Positions 42,885 through 56,400 are shown, counted from the first letter of the stretch. The stretch is 64,000 nt of DNA from Flaccisagitta enflata (GCA_965153355.1 OZ231127.1:73036001-73100000); one strand, 5' to 3'. Numbers and translations are program-made. Notes: generated from the sequence alone by a model not told the origin.

Positions 42885-43249
42885 ATGACAGCCAGCAACG
42901 CAATCAAATGTACAATCAGAACTCCCAGAAAGAGGTGTAAAAATAGACATGGAAACTGTCCAACAAACAGAGGCAAAAAAACAGAGAGCGAGAATCGAGA
43001 AATGGGGCGCTCGAGTTGTGACAGAAAGTTGACGTGTGGCGACAGAATGAGTATGGTTTTGCAGTTAGGCGTTGTTGCTGGCGCCCCTCCAATCTAGAAA
43101 ATCATCTGGCGATAAAAAAAGACGTAAACAACGCCTTCGGAACATAAACAAAATTTACATGAACATAAAAAGGACAACCTAAATACGAGCAAAAGACCAA
43201 ACAAAATACCAGAATGAAAAAAAAAAAAGAATTACGACGCATGCGCATG

Positions 43250-43250
<1 letters not shown>
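42885..43250. other. Unique DNA between an H2 copy and a GA array
   Basis: The plus frame at 42885-43097 is lysine/arginine-rich without motif. Nothing else is seen. Confidence 0.4.

Positions 43251-43252
<2 letters not shown>

Positions 43253-43335
<83 letters not shown>
43253..43335. repeat. (GA)n microsatellite
   Basis: About 41 GA units. Confidence 0.97.
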
Positions 43336-43338
<3 letters not shown>

Positions 43339-43404
43339 AGTGAGAAAACTACAGACGTCTGAAGAACACGATGAACATGAAGCTTTACACTTTACAAGAC
43401 TTGC

Positions 43405-44360
43405 ATGACGCAATTCAAATTACACAATGTAAAGCATCATCTTGTATCCTTTCTACTTCCTAACTGCCCAAACTCCCAAATTGCGCCATCAGCCCTCCAG
43501 TCAATTCCTGGCAGCAACCGTTGTCAGTCTCCGTCAAGTCCCGAGCAGATTCTTAACTGGTGCGTTTCCGGACCATTGATCCTTTTTCCACTTTGGAGCG
43601 AATTCGTTCAACTCAGCGCAGATACTAAGCTTATATCATCGAAACTTAATATCGTCTAAATTGAAATTGAATTGGTTTATTCTCATCTTGGAAAACAAAA
43701 TTACAAGATAGAGCCACAAGAGAGAGTACTTCTGTAGGCCACTACGCCTTTGGATCATAGCGAAACAGCTTATGGTAGATGTATAGTTCAGCGATCTGGC
43801 CATTTTAAAATGGTCCAATTAGGTTCAATTATCAAATAAGTATTCGCGAATGTAGGTTCGGTTCAATTACTACTAAAATCGATTTTCAGGTACGGTTTTT
43901 ATCAATTACATTGTCTTTTTGAAAAACACTTTCTCATAGCAGATGAAATGCGATCATTTAGAATATTTCAGAATGAATCCTAACCAAAAAAATTAAATCT
44001 TGTTTTATAAAGAATAATAATCATTGAAAAAAACTACTACAATTACACTCTTTTTCATATCTTCATTCTGTATTTATATATGTTAGTGCTTTTATTTTTA
44101 ACAATATTGTTTTCTTTTCAATCTTTTTTTTTCACTTTTTATTTTTTGAGAATGATTGAAATTAAAATAAGCAATAAGTACAATTAGTTGGTTTTGCTTT
44201 GACTTTTCACTGTGAAAATAAGGTAAGTTTGGGTAAATGATCCTTGAATATCACATAGGCAAAGTTATGATTATGATTATAATCATCCTCGTTAAGGTCA
44301 TGGAAGCGCAGGGAGAGTGTGCATAGATTGAGAGAGACATGACAGTAGAGGTAGAAGAAA
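43405..44360. other. Unique DNA, ambiguous frames
   Basis: Both strands have protein-like frames at 43405-43659. The minus frame CAELNEFAPKWKKDQWSG ends in a stop near 43534. The plus frame reads SIPGSNRCQSPSSPEQILNW. Neither has decisive splice sites. 43860-44360 is AT-rich with nothing recognised. Confidence 0.35.
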
Positions 44361-44364
44361 TCAG

Positions 44365-44369
<5 letters not shown>

Positions 44370-44451
<82 letters not shown>
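44370..44451. repeat. (GA)n microsatellite
   Basis: About 41 GA units, followed by GTACCCTCCGACCGC. Confidence 0.97.
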
Positions 44452-44454
<3 letters not shown>

Positions 44455-44797
44455 CCTCCGACCGCTAGGTAGATGTAAATTTTATATGAGCTAAAATAAT
44501 TTACTTCCTATGTTTCATGCAATGAAACTTGACAGGTCATTTTCAGCCTGTTGGTCCATTGAACTGTCCATCTATCGTTGTTCATTGATACATCACACAT
44601 GTTCCTTTTTCAGCCAGAAAAGGGAAAGTTATAGCAAGCTACGCATCTGCACAAGTCACTTTGTCCATCAGTACTAATCAGTATGAATGTCGTTTTGCCA
44701 GTATATTGTAGTGTGTCCATATAAGTAAACTTGCAAAAAGATAAAAGCTGCCAAAGTCTGCCATCATATTCTGGTTAATGTCGTCCTGCAGTGCAGT

Positions 44798-44973
44798 TCA
44801 TTTCAACGTCCTACTATTCAGTTGCGCGGCGAGCCATTTAAGCCATTGCATTTTAGAATTCGGGTACACCATCGTGTCACCGAAGTTAACATTGCCTCTC
44901 TCCAGCGGCAGCAACACCTCTGCAAATGTACCACCATCTCCCTCTCGGTATTCTTGCAATTTGAGTTGTACAA
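44798..44973 (-). CDS. Candidate terminal exon, unknown
   Basis: The minus-strand frame contains LQEYREGDGGTFAEVLLPLE, then RGNVNFGDTMVYPNSKMQWL and KWLAAQLNSRTLK before TGA at 44798-44800. The composition is strongly protein-like over about 57 residues. The upstream limit would be an AG at ATATAAG, without a good pyrimidine tract. No family is recognised. Confidence 0.35.
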
Positions 44974-45079
44974 CTTATATCACCATTCAACAGTAAAAAC
45001 ATCCCATTGCGTGTTTGTAACTACAAATTCACTGTCTACTCTTGGATGTTCAGCTTATTGAATACTTGAGCATGAGAAT

Positions 45080-46340
45080 TTATCAACAACTTGTACAGTT
45101 AGCCCTCACTAGAGCGCTGGGAAAGAATAGGCCTTACGTTACTGCCAACACAGAAAACACCGTGAAATAAGGGGACAGGTTGTATGGCTTAAAGGCCAGC
45201 ATGCCCTAAAAGCCGGTACGCGCTAGCGCTGCCCAACTATATTCTTTTAAAGAGAAGAGTCACAAACTAAAAAATATGGATGAAGGCCTTGTGAGCCCTC
45301 AATGACTAGTCAATACGCACTTCACTCCTAGTTTTCCATTTAGCAAAACTTACTTAGCAAAGATCCACTCTGAGTCTAACCCAAAACACTGATGCTTATC
45401 AAAATAGCTAAGGGCAAATGATTGCTACCTGTGTTAGCAAAAACAAAGAAGTGAATCATGTTTTGGTTCTTTAGGCGACCTTTCTTCGCAAGTCAAACGA
45501 GTTTCGTCATTTTATGTTTATCTGGCGGTTATAAGTGTACCACCAATTTTTCACCCGACGCTGTGACCTGAGTGTATACAAACGTCGATAAATGTGAATA
45601 ACGATGACCGTTTATGGCGCCACATCGGAGTGAACCCCAAAAGTCGTTGTTCATTCCTACTCCGCTCCATAAATCCAGAATCATCCGAGATTCCATCAAT
45701 TCAACCCCGTTGGTCTCAAATAAACCAAACTGTGGAGGAAAGATAGAGAGACCTACGCGCCAAACACACGCACGCACGCACACACGCACGAGCACGCACG
45801 AGCACAACCACCGCATTATGACCCTAATAAAACTGGCCAATGAGCGGCAATGCGCACGAAAAGGCGTCCCAGAGGCTCTTCATCTTAGACATGGGATGCT
45901 TTTCACGGGGGCTGCGTGACGTAATATCCGCTTTGGCCATTTGTTTGCATCGCGATGGAAAATGATAAAAGGAAATGGATGGAGTAGAGGTTTGCAAAGA
46001 GGCTGGAGAAAAGAGTTGAGGTGTGGTTGCGTTTGGAGATGGTTTTGAGTGGAGAAGGAGGTAAGCGTTATGAATGAGGTCGGAGATGAACAGGGTTTCG
46101 AGAGAGGATGAGGGTTTGTAGTTGGGGTGGACAGGAAGTGGGGTACAGTGGGGATGAGGGAGTGGGCGTGGACAGTAGAATGAAGGTGGAGAGGACAGAG
46201 ATTTAACTGATTTAAAGGTAAGATGAAGAGTAGGGAAAGAGGGGCGGGAGAGGTAACCCCAGAAGAGATGGAGAGAGATGATTTAAAGTGAGGATGGGAA
46301 GAAATGGATAAGAGTGGGGATTGGTTAGGTTGGTCGACCA
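45080..46340. other. Unique DNA, purine-skewed right half
   Basis: The minus frame at 45529-45840 includes PQFGLFETNGVELMESRMIL and could be coding, but it overlaps an equally long plus frame. 45780-45810 is a CACGCACG repeat. 45960-46340 is GGAGA/GATGGA-rich and yields proline/serine-rich minus frames. Confidence 0.35.
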
Positions 46341-46723
46341 ATTGAATGGTCAGTCGGTTGGTCGGTTCTCAAGCACAGCTTTTAAAATAATTCTGAGTGA
46401 AAAAAAGAAACTCAAAGTTTGCATTGTCTTATTCCTTTCTATTATGAAAATTACTCAAAAAGTGCTTGCGCAATTATTTTTTTTTCTTTGCTATGACACC
46501 CTCATTCCACACAAAACTGCAGAAAAAAAAGACTATTATATGACTTTTCAGTCAGAATTATTTCAAAAGCACAGTGCCACTGCCAGTGGGATGGTCGGCC
46601 GTCACACTGGAGGAATAATTGATTAGTCGGTTACTCGAAACGTGAGTCGGCAATGGCTAAAAGAGTTTTCTTACGATATCCTCATTAAGGCAATTATTCT
46701 TACCATAAAACCAACGGAGGGGG

Positions 46724-46773
46724 AGAGAGAGAGAGAGAGCGAGAGCGAGAGCGAGAGCGAGAGCGAGAGCGAG

Positions 46774-46830
<57 letters not shown>
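46724..46830. repeat. Compound (GA)n with (GAGAGC)n block
   Basis: GA units, then about seven GCGAGA hexamers (46739-46779), then GA again. Confidence 0.97.
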
Positions 46831-46834
<4 letters not shown>

Positions 46835-47199
46835 CCAAATGATGGAAAAGATGTTCTCTTTATCTTAATGAGGTACATATTTGGATGGTCCATCCCATAA
46901 AGCACCAATTATCCAGTCTACAGTACCACCCAAAAGTGAATACATGTACTCTAACATTCACTTATTCATTCGTTTAATCCATCATTTCCATTCATTTCAC
47001 GTTGAGCAGCTCACGTTTACACATCAGAGACACTAACACAGAAGAAGAAAAAAAAACAAGTCTGAAAATCCGTGAAAGCGTTTTGGCTGGTTTTATTTCC
47101 TCTTTCACTCACCCTCTTTTCTCATTTCCTGTCAGTAAGGCCTTTGACTTCTTCCTCATTTTCTCTTTTTTTTTTCTTTTTTTTTTGCTACCTGGGAAG

Positions 47200-47283
47200 C
47201 CAAAGAAGGAAGTGGAAGTGAAAGAAAGTCCTAACTCGAGCGAAAAGCTGACGAAAATCAAGGCCAAGAAGGCGAGAATCTAG
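47200..47283 (+). CDS. Candidate terminal exon, Lys-rich tail
   Basis: After a long T tract and GCTACCTGGGAAG, the frame PKKEVEVKESPNSSEKLTKI, then KAKKARI, ends in TAG. A basic, disordered C-terminal tail would fit, for example a nuclear or nucleolar protein, but no family can be named. The T tract could equally be chance low complexity. Confidence 0.3.
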   Translation, partial: PKKEVEVKESPNSSEKLTKIKAKKARI

Positions 47284-47498
47284 AACAGATGCGACCAACT
47301 TTGTCGTTGATGAGGGTTTGTTGCATGTTGGGCTTGAACTTGAAGAACACTTGAAAACACGAGGATTGTGGGAAGAAGTTACAAGAATTTGAAGCACTAT
47401 ATCATGGAAAAGATGGAGGTACGGACTGTTTAAGGAGTGACGGACGAACGGACAAACGGAGCCAATTTTGGAATCGTGCAATATGTTATCTCTCCCTC

Positions 47499-47503
<5 letters not shown>

Positions 47504-47530
<27 letters not shown>
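47504..47530. repeat. (CT)n microsatellite
   Basis: About 13 CT units. Confidence 0.95.
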
Positions 47531-47534
<4 letters not shown>

Positions 47535-47764
47535 CCCATGTCAACTTGACCTGTGGACAGACATTTAGAAAAAGTCGTTTTTTTAGACTGTGAGAGTGTG
47601 AGAGCAGAGACTGAGCAGATCGTGAGAGACAAAGAGGTGAAGGTTTGAAAAGACGAAGACAGAGCTAAACGTCATGAGCGAGCCAGGAAAAAAGTTCCAA
47701 GGATTCATTTGTCTCACGAAGTCGTCATGTCTTTCATCTGTTTATCTGTCCGTACGTATTTTTT

Positions 47765-47960
47765 GCCTGTCTGTCTGTCTGTCAGTCTGTCCGCCTGTCT
47801 GTCTGTCTGTCCATTTGTTCTCAGTAACGAGAACATGGATGCACAAAAGACAACAACAACCACAAAACAAAACAGAAAACACAACGACAACAACAGTAAA
47901 AACAACAACAATAACAACAACGACAACGACAACGACAACGACAAAAACAACAACAACAGA
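47765..47960. repeat. (TGTC)n and (AAC)n microsatellites
   Basis: CTGTCTGTCTGT units at 47767-47812, then AAC/GACAAC units at 47850-47960. The Ser/Val- and Asn/Thr-rich frames are artefacts. Confidence 0.93.
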
Positions 47961-48148
47961 GCCGCAGCTGTCGCCTGAGTATCAATTTGCCGTGGAGGCA
48001 GTCGAGGCGATGCTCAGATGCCGCAGAGGCCGCAGATGTAGCTCCCAAAGCTAAATCTCGCTAAACCTTCCATAGCACTAGAAAAACGATCAAACAACGA
48101 AATGGCAAACGAGGGATTTCTAGACGCTCATTTCTCTGCTAAATATAG

Positions 48149-48259
<111 letters not shown>

Positions 48260-48450
48260 ACGTGCACGCACGCACACGCACACGCGCACAAAAGGATATA
48301 AGGATGTTCAGATGATCGAAAACGCATGTGACAAATCTGCGGCGATATCATAGCTGTTCAGGCATGTATTCAATTTCAATTACAAAATTTTCAAGAATAA
48401 TCAAAAAAAGCGACGGTTTGCGTCTACCGTCGTCGTTGGAGTAATCAAAG

Positions 48451-48644
48451 TTTTTAGTCGCGTGCTACGCGACTCTTCACCCCGCTTTGTCGGTCCGTCA
48501 GTCCATCCGTCCGTCACACTTTACTTTTTTGGGGTTTTTGCGGTTTTTGACCTCACTGCTCCTGCCAAGATGATATGGTGACCTCTATTAAGGCCCCTGC
48601 CCACCCACACGCGACTGGGGTAGCCGTGTATCCGGCCTTGTTTT
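48451..48644 (+). mobile_element. Hairpin-ended short element, subfamily H1, complete
   Basis: TTTTTAGTCGCGTGCTACGCG hairpin, GTCGGTCCGTCAGTCCATCC, CACACTTTACTTTTTTGGGG, CACTGCTCCTGCC, distal ACACGCGACT, and GTGTATCCGGCCTTGTTT. Confidence 0.93.
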
Positions 48645-48742
48645 GATAAAATCTGCCGATTCATTAGGTTGATCATAGATATAAGTAATATTGGTCGACA
48701 TTTACACAGCTAAAGCATCTTCATCCAGTTTTAGCTATTCAG

Positions 48743-48814
48743 GTTTTGATAAAGGCGCAGCTGAGGAGGAGGCGCGTGAGAAACTTTGGAGTGGAAACAT
48801 TTTAATGAACTCAT
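48743..48814 (+). CDS. Candidate internal exon, 72 bp, phase 1-1
   Basis: Bounded by TTAGCTATTCAG and the donor TCAT/GTAAGA. The only fully open frame, entered and left in phase 1, reads FDKGAAEEEAREKLWSGNIL and then MNS. A symmetric exon with good splice sites and a mixed charged composition. Product unknown, and neighbouring exons were not identified. Confidence 0.35.
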
Positions 48815-49399
48815 GTAAGAGAGGTTCATGGGGAAAAGGAAAACAAGTAACTTGTGGACATTATAACCTAAAGACAAACAAAAACACAAAGACGAACACA
48901 AAGACGTGAATCTTATACGTCAACAAAGTCAATAACATAAACACACACAGTAACACTAAGACGCACACACTAAAAACATGAACATTATATCATTTTCATG
49001 TCGTCAAAATTACCAACATAAACACACACAAAAACACATAGACGCACACAAAGGTGTGCTCACACGATCACACTTCAGGTTTAACATGTACCCAATAACG
49101 TAGTAGGATCGTCGTTTGTATAACAATCAACACACCAATAGACCGATAGACCGACAATAACGGGCAAAAATTACCACATAAATGAGTTGTGACATTCTTA
49201 GGTGCAGTAGTTCTACAACGACGCTTGTGCCAGAGAACAGTTACAACAGGCAAAATGCAGAATGCCTCACCCTCTTTTTCCGGACCACGAGATGATAACC
49301 CAATCATTTCTTCTTTCTGCTTCTTTTTCTTCCGGCACATTTTTTCTTCCTTCATTCCCATTTCTTCACTTTCGCGTCTGAAGTCTGCCCATTCTCTAA

Positions 49400-49490
49400 A
49401 AAAAAGCCGGACACACGGCCTCTAAATAATCACTGGCGGGTGGGCAGGGGCAATAATGTGGGTGGGCAGGAGCAGTATGGGACAAGACGG
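49400..49490 (-). mobile_element. Hairpin-ended short element, fragment
   Basis: AAGCCGGACACACGGCCTCT, then CTGGCGGGTGGGCAGGGGCA and GGGCAGGAGCAGTATGG. The hairpin end is absent. Confidence 0.65.
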
Positions 49491-49554
49491 GGGCTGTAAT
49501 GCTTAGAGATCACTATTCCAGTCACGTCATGTCATCTAAGATTTCGCGTTAGAG

Positions 49555-49626
49555 ACAAACAGATAGACAGATAGACAGACAGACAGACACAGACAGACAG
49601 ACAGACACAGACAGACAGACAGACAG
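49555..49626. repeat. (ACAG)n microsatellite
   Basis: About 17 interrupted units of GACA/ACAG. Confidence 0.95.
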
Positions 49627-49769
49627 CGACTTAAAAGGTACCAGAGACAGGGTTGGAAGATAGAATCAATTGCCCAGGATGCAATTGGGAAAAGAAAGGC
49701 AACGAATGACGACTTGTCATGAGGAATCAAAGTTAATCGCTTCTGATCCGCACTCTACAGATCACGTGA

Positions 49770-50085
49770 TACCAGGACTGCGTGAAACGCAACTACGTGT
49801 TGGTGAAACGAAACCACGTGATTGTGAGACGCAACCGCGTGACTGTGAAACACTACAACTTGTATGGAAGGTAACCACTTGACTATACAACGCAACCACA
49901 AGATTGTGGAACAAAACCACGTGATAGCGAAACGCGGCCATGTGACTGAAACGCATTCATATGACTTTGAGTTCTGTGACACGCGACCATGTGACTGTGA
50001 CACGGGACCACGTGACTGTGAAACGCAACCATGTGCCTGTGAAACGCGACCACGTTACTGTAAAATGTAACCACGTGACACCTTA
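49770..50085. repeat. 21-bp minisatellite rich in CACGTG
   Basis: About 14 diverged units of TGTGAAACGCAACCACGTGAC. The E-box palindrome CACGTG is intact in at least five units, and near-misses (CATGTG, CGCGTG, CACTTG) sit at the same place in others. Confidence 0.9.
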
Positions 50086-50246
50086 AGTTACCTTCAAGCA
50101 GCTGCCAGGAATGTTTTCATGGAACTTCTTCCTATAATGTCACCAACTGATTGTAAATTTTATTTTCTTACTTCCTGTACAACAATGTCAGGTTCCTTGG
50201 AAATAAACGATTAACTTTTTAGCCTACTTTGGCCTACTTGCCCTTG

Positions 50247-50373
50247 TTAAGTGCGACAAAGCACCTTTATAACTGGCTGTGTCCGTCGGTCGGTCTGTTG
50301 GTCGGTCGGTCGGGTAACACATTCGTTCGACGATCCACACGTCGCACCTTATTGGCCTACTTGGCCTTGTTAA
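50247..50373 (+). mobile_element. Hairpin-ended short element, subfamily H3, complete
   Basis: AAGTGCGACAAAGCACCTTTA hairpin, GTCGGTCGGTCTGTTGGTCGG array, distal GTCGCACCT, and TTGGCCTACTTGGCCTTGTT. A loose terminal fragment of another copy (GGCCTACTTGCCCTTGTT) precedes it directly at 50229-50246. Confidence 0.9.
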
Positions 50374-50375
50374 AT

Positions 50376-50879
50376 TATATTTAGAGAAGCAACCAGGCCA
50401 GAATAAGCTGATTTGCATGTTCGCTTGACTAGCTGTGTGGGTTTCCTAGGCTTCGTTGAGAAATTCAAAACAGCGATTTAAATTAAGATGTGCTTACTGC
50501 CTTGACATTTTATCCTCTCTCTGAAAATTAACTATGCCAGAAAAACATGACTTCAGCACATTTTCTTCTTTCTCGTTTTGGCGCAAAAAAAGCTTTTACA
50601 GCGTTATAGTCAAAGTGAAATTTTTTAGTCAATTACTTACCACTGACATGACCACTGTTGGTCAACCAGTGTTATTGATGATTAATTACTCACCAAACGA
50701 CCACCACTGTTGGTCTACAATTATCTACAATTAGCAATTATGTAAACCGTTAACAGTTCGTCTGCTATTTATTACATTTCTCGTGCACCGGAAACAAAAT
50801 CACTTCATGTACAATCATTTATCAAACAGCGGCAAAACCATTTTGCTTCAGTTCCAACGGATCCAATATCAACGTCAGC
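50376..50879. other. Unique DNA, nothing recognised
   Basis: 50640-50740 has a repeated CCACTGTTGGTC word. No gene supported. Confidence 0.45.
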
Positions 50880-51440
50880 GTCATTTTTTCTCGTAAGCGT
50901 CGCCGTCGTAAGTGTCGTTATCGTCGTCATCGCTGTATCGTCGTCGTCGTGGTCGTCATCGTCTTATTTTCGTTGTCATCTTCATTAATCAATGACATCA
51001 TAGAGAGCTGCCGTCATAGACAATATCAGATAACATGTAAACGTCGCGTCGATGTCTCTCAAGTAGATGATACATCGTTTTTCGACATCATTTTACTTCT
51101 CTCAAAGACGTCTTTCCGTGTCAATAAGTCAATCATGGTCATTTCACGGCACTAAGCATTGATATATAGTCAATTACTTATCATAATCATTTTAGTTTGC
51201 CATGAAGTGTATACTGCATTATTCGTTGCTACTTTCACCACCGTGTCATTCTCATTACTGTCGTTATTGTCGGTCATTGTCGTTACTTCGCTTCTAATTG
51301 TCATTCCATACCAACGTCGGTCCCTAATTTGTCGTGACCGTTGTCATCATCATTGACATTGTCAACGTCGTCGATGTTTCCGTCAACGTCGTCTGTGACT
51401 GTGTCACCGTCGTCGTAATCGTCGCCGTCATCGCGTTAAA
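50880..51440. repeat. Degenerate (TCG/TCA)n trinucleotide-rich region
   Basis: GTCGTCGTC and GTCATCGTC words dominate at 50880-50990 and 51240-51435. The valine/isoleucine-rich frames follow from the composition. Confidence 0.75.
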
Positions 51441-51637
51441 ATACGAGCTCTTGGTTTGCCGCATCTTTAGGTGGATTCCCCATATGAGACCATCGTTTCA
51501 ACTTTTGGATCTTTTCCAAAAACCTGGGAAGAAAAAAAAAAGGAATATAAAGAGAAGGAAAAAGAATTTAAAAGAGAAGGGAAAGGTATACGTGTTAAGT
51601 GGCCGGAAGGAAACAGCCATAAAGTCCCAGCGAAGAG

Positions 51638-51855
<218 letters not shown>

Positions 51856-52224
51856 AGGAAAAGAGAAATGTGCATTTATGCATGCATGATGCATGTACTT
51901 ACCATGCATCACCGCAAAGACACATTAAGCCATGGAGCAAAAAAAGAGACAGCGGGGATTTTAGAGTGACAGAGACAGACAGGCCAACACGCACCATAAA
52001 AGCCAAAGCGAGAGCAACAGACACTCAGGCAGACAAGGGGACAGAAAAACATGTATATTTTCTGATAAGTTAAAAATCTCAGATAAACAGATGCTTGCGC
52101 TACATTTGATATCCAAATCAGAAAAATGCTAAGATAAACAAGAGGCTGAAATCTCGGCGAAAAGTCGGGAAAACCGGAAAGTGGCAACAGCTGGAAGGGA
52201 AACTGTGATAAGAACTGAGTCACT

Positions 52225-52555
52225 GCCGGTAACTCAAGTATGTCGACGACGACGATGACGATGACGATGACGACGACGACGACGACGGCCACGATGACAA
52301 GAACGACAACGACAATGAATACAGTGCATTGCGAAAAAAACAACGTCCAAAAATGATGACAATGATGATGACGCTGACAATGTTTATTCTTATCAATGGC
52401 GATTGATGCTAACGATTGAGGCGATGAATGATGACGACGACGACGTTGACGATGATGACGAGGACGACGACGATGACGCTGTTGACGATGACGCTGTTGA
52501 CGATGACGCTGTTGACGATGACGCTGTTGACGATGACGCTGTTGACGACGATGGT
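52225..52555. repeat. GAC/GAT-rich repeats with a 15-bp minisatellite
   Basis: GACGACGATGACG stretches at 52235-52300 and 52430-52475, then five units of GACGCTGTTGACGAT (52474-52548) encoding Asp-Asp-Asp-Ala-Val. Confidence 0.93.
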
Positions 52556-52804
52556 GAGACCTGGCTTCCATTTCCGTCCGTTTGCTAATCTCCTTTTTAT
52601 CTTTCCCATTTCTTCCTTCAATGCTAACCTTTCTCCGTGTCTTACATATTGTTTCTATGCTGATCTCTCTTTCTCTCTCTCTCCTATTATTTCTTTCAAA
52701 AATGTCTGTGTGTTGGTCAGTCAGTCTGTCTGTCTGTAGGTCTGTCAGTTTCTTTCTGTCTCTTCTTATATATTTACAACCCACTGTCATCATCTGTCCA
52801 CCTC

Positions 52805-52842
<38 letters not shown>

Positions 52843-53470
52843 CCTAACTTTTCATTCCCACAAAATGGGTCTCATCAAATTACAGTAGACCTCCATTATT
52901 TCTCAGGTTTCTCTTAATGATGGATGCACTTATCTATAAAAGTAGGCTGGCCCTAGCTTTGTTCGTCGTTGGCGGAAACGCAACTGCTGAGGCAGGCTCC
53001 AGCCAAGTCTCATCTTCGTCGCGGCATTAGCAAGGCTGACCTGGTGACCGATGCTAAAGCAACACGGATGAATTTAATGACCACTTTGCAGGCCTGCGTA
53101 GTACAGATATAGCAGGGACTTGCCATAACAAGCCTCGAATGCGTCGACAAATTTGACCGACTATCCGACCGATATGCCGATAGACAAACAGACTCATCGA
53201 CTGATCCGACGAAGAAGCTAACCGGCTAACTTTTTGATTGACGCAGCAAGGCGCAGATAAGCTTGTTGAGAGGATACCAGCTGCTACCTGTATTCGATAA
53301 CTCTCGTCCTTTATAGTCAATGGCTCGCAGAACTAACCACCACTGAAAACTTAAGGAAAAGGTCGTACTTGGCAATTGAGTTTTAAATCTCAAGCTCTGC
53401 GCCAACTCGAGTTCAAAAACGACTTTGGCAAGAGTTTGAAGGTGATCAGTGATCAATGGCCCGTGATTCA
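52556..53470. other. Unique DNA with short TCTG repeats
   Basis: (TCTG)n lies at 52720-52740 and 52805-52826. On the minus strand, 53290-53348 has an acceptor CCTTAAGTTTTCAG and donor AATACAG/GTAGCA around an open frame (WWLVLRAIDYKGRELSNT), a weak exon candidate. Confidence 0.35.
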
Positions 53471-56400
53471 GGGTGTAGAATAGAGGGAGAACCATGTCCT
53501 TTCCCTGACTTTAAGATGATATCTACGCATCAACCAATACTTTTGAAACCTAGTGGGAGGGTCTGTTCATAGTTTAGGATGTGAGTGAACACATTGTGAA
53601 AAAAAAACTGAACATTTTTCAATCATATGGCCGTACGGCCTCTCGACAGGGAAAGCCTGGGATTTTTAAGCAAATCCCCTCAATTTTCAAAGGCCAATTT
53701 GACTGACTTAAACCTAATAGGAAAGCTTGAGATTGAACATAAGTACATCCATGCTCCAACACGGCGGATCAATATCAAAATTTCAAAGATCAGGCCTGGT
53801 AAATTTTCAGGATTAACGAGCGAAAAGTGAATGTAGTAATATAGCATATACCCTTTTTTTGCTCCAAACGCTTCAAAATCATAATAGGTTAACCATTTTT
53901 GAGGTTTTTTTTGCTCTGAGCGCTTCCTCTTAATGTTTACTTAGGAAGAGTCTACCACAAGAAAATAGATCCCGCAAAAAAATTCAAATTTAAGCGCTCA
54001 AACGACTGTGACTCAGTTACGGCATGATTCTCCGGTAGTCTACGCCCTTTATAAGGGGGGTTTTTTCAGCATTTTGGGTGGTTTGTCTATGGTAATGGAT
54101 AGTCAAGAAGGGGAAATGACACTAGGAAAAAAAATTGGGTCAAAAAGTTCAATCGTTTTGAAAATATAAGCGTTTTTGTCTTTTTACGATGTGATATATA
54201 ATATATCATATGAAATATAGGTTGCAATGAGTTTTTTTAATATTTTGGGTGGTTGGTCAATGGTAATGGATAGTGCACAGGAAAAAATGACATTAGGAAA
54301 AAGAATCAGGTCAAAAAACTGATTTTTTCTTAAGTTAGAAGCGATTTTTGCCTTTTTATAATATGATATTTATAAGTAAGAATGGACATGCTTAATCAAT
54401 GAATATTGACTTTAAAATTGAAAATTTGAGTTATCTGAGTCCAAACCATCATAGTTCAGTAAGACCAAAGAAAGATTTGCAAATTTAAAGGAAAACAAAC
54501 ACCCTAATGTTTATGTAGAGTCACCTGTTTTAAAGGGTGTAGAATAGAGGGAGAACCATGTCCTTTCCCTGACTTTAAGATGATATCTACGCATCAACCA
54601 ATACTTTTGAAACCTAGTGGGAGGGTCTGTTCATAGTTTAGGATGTGAGTGAACACATTGTGAAAAAAAAACTGAACATTTTTCAATCATATGGCCGTAC
54701 GGCCTCTCGACAGGGAAAGCCTGGGATTTTTAAGCAAATCCCCTCAATTTTCAAAGGCCAATTTGACTGACTTAAACCTAATAGGAAAGCTTGAGATTGA
54801 ACATAAGTACATCCATGCTACAACACGGCGGATCAATATCAAAATTTCAAAGATCAGGCCTGGTAAATTTTCAGGATTAACGAGCGAAAAGTGAATGTAG
54901 TAATATAGCATATACCCTTTTTTTGCTCCAAATTCCTCTTAATGTTTACTTAGGAAGAGTCTACCACAAGAAAATAGATCCCGCAAAAAAATTCAAATTT
55001 AAGCGCTCAAACGACTGTGACTCAGTTACGGCATGATTCTCCGGTAGTCTACGCCCTTTATAAGGGGGGTTTTTTCAGCATTTTGGGTGGTTTGTCTATG
55101 GTAATGGATAGTCAAGAAGGGGAAATGACACTAGGAAAAAAAATTGGGTCAAAAAGTTCAATCGTTTTGAAAATATAAGCGTTTTTGTCTTTTTACGATG
55201 TGATATGTAATATATCATATGAAATATAGGTTGCAATGAGTTTTTTTAATATTTTGGGTGGTTGGTCAATGGTAATGGATAGTGCACTGGAAAAAATGAC
55301 ATTAGGAAAAAGAATCAGATCAAAAAACTGATTTCTACTTAAGTTAGAAGCGATTTTTGCCTTTTTATAATATCATATTTATAAGTAAGAATGGACATGC
55401 TTAATCAATGAATATTGACTTTAAAATTGAAAATTTGAGTTATCTGAGTCCAAACCATCACAGTTCAGTAAAACCAAAGAAAGATTTGCAAATTTAAAGG
55501 AAAACAAACACCCTAATGTTTATGTAGAGTCACCTGTTTAAAAGGGTGTAGAATAGAGGGAGAACCATGTCCTTTCCCTAACTTTAAGATGATATCTACG
55601 CATCAACCAATACTTTTGAAACCTAGTGGGAGGGTCTGTTCATAGTTTAGGATGTGAGTGAACACATTGTGAAAAAAAAACTGAACATTTTTCAATCATA
55701 TGGCCGTACGGCCTCTCGACAGGGAAAGCCTGGGATTTTTAAGCAAATCCCCTCAATTTTCAAAGGCCAATTTGACTGACTTAAACCTAATAGGAAAGCT
55801 TGAGATTGAACATAAGTACATCCATGCTACAACACGGCGGATCAATATCAAAATTTCAAAGATCAGGCCTGGTAAATTTTCAGGATTAACGAGCGAAAAG
55901 TGAATGTAGTAATATAGCATATACCCTTTTTTGCTCCAAACGCTTCAAAATCATAATAGGTTAACCATTTTTGAGGTTTTTTTGCTCTGAGCGCTTCCTC
56001 TTAACTTTCTTAGGGAAGAGTCTACCACAAGAAAATAGATCCCGCAAAAAAATTCAAATTTAAGCGCTCAAACGACTGTGACTCAGTTACGGCATGATTC
56101 TCCGGTAGTCTACGCCCTTTATAAGGGGGTTTTTTTCAGCATTTTGGGTGGTTTGTCTATGGTAATGGATAGTCAAGAAGGGGAAATGACACTAGGAAAA
56201 AAAATTGGGTCAAAAAGTTCAATCGTTTTGAAAATATAAGCGTTTTTGTCTTTTTAAGATGTGATATATAACATATCATATGAAATATAGGTTACAATGA
56301 GTTTTTTTAGTATTTTGGGTGGTTGGTCATTGGTAATGGATAGTGCACAGGAAAAAATGACATTAGGAAAAAGAATCAGGTCAAAAAACTGATTTTTTCT

